Shown: positions 61,406-64,000 of the stretch, piece by piece | Position numbering within the stretch: position 1 is the first letter of the stretch | How the letters are laid out: every line of letters begins with the position of its first letter | Assembly: GCF_000429005.1 (NCBI RefSeq) | Contig: NZ_AUBA01000009.1 | Span: 1 to 64,000, forward strand | Source: Novosphingobium acidiphilum DSM 19966 | GTDB taxonomy: Bacteria; Pseudomonadota; Alphaproteobacteria; Sphingomonadales; Sphingomonadaceae | Direction of reading: 5' to 3' | Length of the DNA stretch: 64,000 bases | Notes under the pieces: model-generated | Told to the model about the DNA's origin: nothing | Databases searched by the model: none | Seen by the model: the letters and a program-made list of their open reading frames with translations, nothing else | Made by a program: the position numbers and the translations under genes

Positions 61406-62803
61406 ATGCTTTATCACAGCAACTTTGCCGGTGAACGGCACCGCTTTGACACTCTTGCCGCAGTCATGGCTTGCGCAACGCCGGCGCGGTCGGGCGATGC
61501 GCTGGCGGGGCTTGCTGCGCACAGCGCTGCACAGCGGGTTGCCGCACGGTCGGTCCTGGCCGATCTGCCGCTGCGCCAATTCCTCGATGTCGCGCTGGTG
61601 CCGTACGAAACCGACGAAGTGACCCGGCTGATCGTTGACACCCACGATGCCGCAGCCTTTGCCCCGCTTGCAGCCATGACCGTGGGCGATCTGCGCGATT
61701 GGCTGCTGTTGCCGCAGACCGATGCCGTGGCGCTGGCGCAGGTGGCGCACGGGCTGACCCCCGAAATGGTTGCTGCGGTATCGAAACTGATGCGCAACCA
61801 GGATCTGATCGCGGTGGCGCAAAAGGTGCGCGTGGTGACGGCATTTCGCAACACCATCGGGCTGGCCGGGCGTGTGTCGACGCGGTTGCAGCCCAACCAT
61901 CCGGCCGACGATCCGCGCGGGATCGCGGCCGCCGTGCTCGATGGGCTGATCTGCGGGGTGGGCGATGCGGTGATCGGGATCAACCCCGCCACCGACAGCG
62001 TGCCCGGCGCGTTCAGCCTGTTGACGATGCTCGACGATCTGCGCGAACGCTATGCCATCCCCACCCAGACGTGCGTGCTGACCCATGTCACCAATGCGCT
62101 GGAAATCATCGCGCGCGGTGGCCCGGTCGATCTGGTGTTCCAGTCGGTCGCGGGCAGCCAGGCGGCCAATCGCGGGTTCGGCATCGACCTTGCGCTGCTG
62201 CGCGAGGCGCACGACGCCGCGCTGTCGCTGAACCGGGGCAGTGTCGGGCACAATGTCATGTATTTCGAAACCGGGCAGGGTGCGGCGCTGTCGGCCAATG
62301 CCCATCATGGCATTGATCAACAGACGATGGAGGCGCGCGCCTATGGCGTGGCGCGAGCGTTCGACCCGTTGCTGGTCAACACCGTCGTTGGCTTCATCGG
62401 GCCCGAATACCTCTACGACGGCAAGGAGATCATCCGCGCCGCGCTTGAGGATCACTTCTGTGGCAAGCTGCTGGGCCTGCCGATGGGCTGCGATGCGTGT
62501 TACACCAACCACGCCGAGGCCGACCAGGACGACATGGACACGCTGATGACAGTGCTGACCGTGGCCGGCTGCACGTTCCTGATCTGCGTGCCGGGCAACG
62601 ACGATGTGATGCTGAGCTATCAAAGCCTGTCGTATCACGATGCCATGGCGTTGCGCGCGATGACGGGGGTGCGCGCCGCACCCGAATTCGAGGCGTGGCT
62701 GGCGAAGATGGATCTGCTTGCGCCCGATGGGTCGATCCGCGCGCTGGGCGATGGCGCGGCGGGGCTGGTGCACCGGCTGACCGGGACCGGGCTGGCGGCA
62801 TGA
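61406..62803 (+). CDS. eutB: ethanolamine ammonia-lyase large subunit
   Basis: 465 residues from the ATG at 61406. With EutC and adenosylcobalamin it converts ethanolamine to acetaldehyde and ammonia. Seen are RLQPNHPADDPRGIAAAVLD, GVGDAVIGINPATDSV, TQTCVLTHVTNALEIIARGG, DLVFQSVAGSQAANRGFGID, and NVMYFETGQGAALSANAHHG, all EutB hallmarks, plus the late GLPMGCDACYTNHAEADQDD. Length matches the family. The operon continues with eutC and a permease; no microcompartment shell genes are present, so free acetaldehyde is expected. Confidence 0.97.
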   Translation: MLYHSNFAGERHRFDTLAAVMACATPARSGDALAGLAAHSAAQRVAARSVLADLPLRQFLDVALVPYETDEVTRLIVDTHDAAAFAPLAAMTVGDLRDWLLLPQTDAVALAQVAHGLTPEMVAAVSKLMRNQDLIAVAQKVRVVTAFRNTIGLAGRVSTRLQPNHPADDPRGIAAAVLDGLICGVGDAVIGINPATDSVPGAFSLLTMLDDLRERYAIPTQTCVLTHVTNALEIIARGGPVDLVFQSVAGSQAANRGFGIDLALLREAHDAALSLNRGSVGHNVMYFETGQGAALSANAHHGIDQQTMEARAYGVARAFDPLLVNTVVGFIGPEYLYDGKEIIRAALEDHFCGKLLGLPMGCDACYTNHAEADQDDMDTLMTVLTVAGCTFLICVPGNDDVMLSYQSLSYHDAMALRAMTGVRAAPEFEAWLAKMDLLAPDGSIRALGDGAAGLVHRLTGTGLAA

Positions 62804-63591
62804 CCGACGCCATCGCCGATCGCGCGCTGTGGGCGCGGCTGCGCGCGGCCACGCCCGCACGGATCGCGCTGGGGCGGGTCGGCCACACGCTGCCGCTCGA
62901 GGCTGTGCTGGCGTTTCAGCTCGACCATGCGCGCGCGCGCGATGCGGTGCATGCGCCGTTCGATGCCGAGGCGCTGGCGGCCGATCTGGCGCCGTTGCCG
63001 ACGATCGTGGTGGACAGCGCGGCGGGCGATCGCGCAGCCTATCTGCGCCGCCCCGATCTGGGACGGCGCCTGTCGGACAATGGTGCTGCGCGACTGGCGC
63101 AGGCCATCGCGGCCGATCCGGCGCTTGGCGGGCGCGATGTGGCGATTGTTGTCGGTGACGGGTTGTCGGCCACGGGCGTCCAGGCGGGCGCGGTCACGCT
63201 GGTGCGCGCGCTGGTGGCCCAACTGCATGGTCTCAGCCTGGCCCCGGTGGTGGTGGCGCGCGGTGCGCGCGTTGCGCTGGGCGATGCGATTGGCGCGGTG
63301 CTGTCGGCGCGGATGGTGATCATGGTAATCGGTGAACGCCCGGGGCTGAGCGTGGCCGACAGCCTGGGCATCTATATGACCCATGACCCGCGCATCGGCC
63401 GGGCCGACAGCGAACGCAATTGCATTTCCAACGTGCACGCCCGCGGTGGCCTGTCGCCCGACGCGGCGGCTGCCGTGCTGGGGCGGCTGCTGCGCGAATC
63501 GCTGCGGCGCGGCCTGTCGGGCGTCGATCTGAAAGACCCCGGCGAAGCGCTGCCGCCACCCTTTCTCGAACAGGATGCCCTGGATGACTGA
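62800..63591 (+). CDS. eutC: ethanolamine ammonia-lyase small subunit
   Basis: 263 residues from the ATG at 62800 that overlaps the eutB stop (ATGA). EutC binds the cobalamin with EutB. Visible are ARIALGRVGHTLPLEAVLAF near the start, FQLDHARARDAVH, DVAIVVGDGLSATGVQAGA and the strongly conserved VIMVIGERPGLSVADSLGIY, MTHDPRIGRADSERNCISNV. The tail GVDLKDPGEALPPPFLEQ is also family-like. Stop overlaps the permease start (63584). Confidence 0.96.
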   Translation: MTDAIADRALWARLRAATPARIALGRVGHTLPLEAVLAFQLDHARARDAVHAPFDAEALAADLAPLPTIVVDSAAGDRAAYLRRPDLGRRLSDNGAARLAQAIAADPALGGRDVAIVVGDGLSATGVQAGAVTLVRALVAQLHGLSLAPVVVARGARVALGDAIGAVLSARMVIMVIGERPGLSVADSLGIYMTHDPRIGRADSERNCISNVHARGGLSPDAAAAVLGRLLRESLRRGLSGVDLKDPGEALPPPFLEQDALDD

Positions 63592-64000
63592 CGCTTCGGG
63601 TTCCGGACTGCAACAGCGGCTGGGCGTGTTTCATCTTTGGGGCATTGCGGTGGGGCTGGTCATTTCGGGCGAATATTTCGGCTGGAGCTATGGCTGGGCC
63701 AGCGCGGGCACGCTCGGGTTTCTGGTGGCGACGGTGCTGGTTGCGGCGATGTATGTGGCCTTCATCTTCTCGTTCACCGAATTGACCACCGCGATCCCGC
63801 ATGCCGGCGGCCCGTTTGCCTATGCCAACCGCGCGTTCGGCCCGGTGGGCGGGGCTGTTGCCGGGTTTTCCACACTGGTCGAATTCGTGTTTGCGCCGCC
63901 CGCGATTGCGCTGGCCATCGGGTCCTATCTCAAAGTCCAGTTTCCGTGGATGGAACCGGTCCACGCGGCAACCGGCGCCTATGTCGTGTTCATCGCGCTC
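63584..64000 (+). CDS. eat: ethanolamine permease, N-terminal part (cut by window end)
   Basis: 139 residues are in the window, starting with ATG 63584, which overlaps the eutC end by 8 bp. The start GVFHLWGIAVGLVISGEYFG, then WSYGWASAGTLGFLVATVLV, FSFTELTTAIPHAGGPFAYA and FAPPAIALAIGSYLKVQF are those of amino acid/ethanolamine (APC superfamily) permeases of the Eat type. It would supply ethanolamine to EutBC. The remaining helices lie beyond the window. Confidence 0.93.
   Translation, partial: MTDASGSGLQQRLGVFHLWGIAVGLVISGEYFGWSYGWASAGTLGFLVATVLVAAMYVAFIFSFTELTTAIPHAGGPFAYANRAFGPVGGAVAGFSTLVEFVFAPPAIALAIGSYLKVQFPWMEPVHAATGAYVVFIAL

Overview
The window comes from a GC-rich alphaproteobacterium, most likely a sphingomonad (Sphingomonadales, Novosphingobium-like). 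Pointers are a carotenoid hydroxylase (CrtZ), TonB-dependent receptors, an alphaproteobacterial LexA box (GAAC-N7-GAAC) before uvrA, the mdh/sucA/sucB/lpd cluster, and dense head-to-tail genes with ATGA overlaps. This placement comes from gene content and style, not from a database comparison.

Layout. 1-0.9 kb: the truncated end of an IS256-family element, an 18-bp inverted repeat and one low-GC unknown ORF, beside tRNA-Thr(TGT). 1.2-11 kb: housekeeping and envelope genes (a possible RNase H-fold protein, RarA, a metal-sensor-like PadR regulator, a GT4 glycosyltransferase, an orphan TonB receptor, TypA, a DUF805 protein). 11-16 kb: the tesA / ybbA-ybbP esterase and ABC-exporter cluster, then recF. 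16.2-19.7 kb: a phage-shock (Psp) locus with divergent pspF, an upstream activator region, a sigma-54 promoter, and three small membrane-protein genes besides pspABC. 19.7-25 kb: sufE and a MOSC protein, crtZ, leuC-(small membrane protein)-leuD, and a quinone oxidoreductase. 25-32 kb: lpd, sucB, sucA and mdh, read leftwards, with no sucCD. 32-38.6 kb: a SleB-type cell-wall hydrolase and a complete vitamin B12 uptake operon (btuB-btuF-btuC-btuD). 38.6-50.4 kb: LexA-controlled uvrA, a periplasmic disulfide protein, molybdate uptake (modABC), a CaiB-type CoA transferase, the potassium permease Kup, and a short KdpD/KdpE pair without kdpABC. 50.4-60.5 kb: an accessory block with a complete type I secretion operon, a NarX/NarL-type two-component pair, a membrane-anchored LuxR-type regulator and several unknown small genes. 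60.5-64 kb: a P-loop kinase and an ethanolamine operon (eutB, eutC, permease) cut by the window end.

How the genes work together. Three physiological links stand out. (i) btuBFCD supplies the cobalamin cofactor that the ethanolamine ammonia-lyase EutBC needs. (ii) modABC and the SufE-MOSC pair both relate to molybdenum cofactor or sulfur-transfer chemistry. (iii) Kup is divergent from, and nearly touches, a KdpDE-like two-component system. The best candidates for something undescribed are the enlarged psp operon and the 50-60 kb block combining type I secretion, signalling and small proteins. Most plus/minus ORF pairs over conserved genes are high-GC shadow frames and are omitted.
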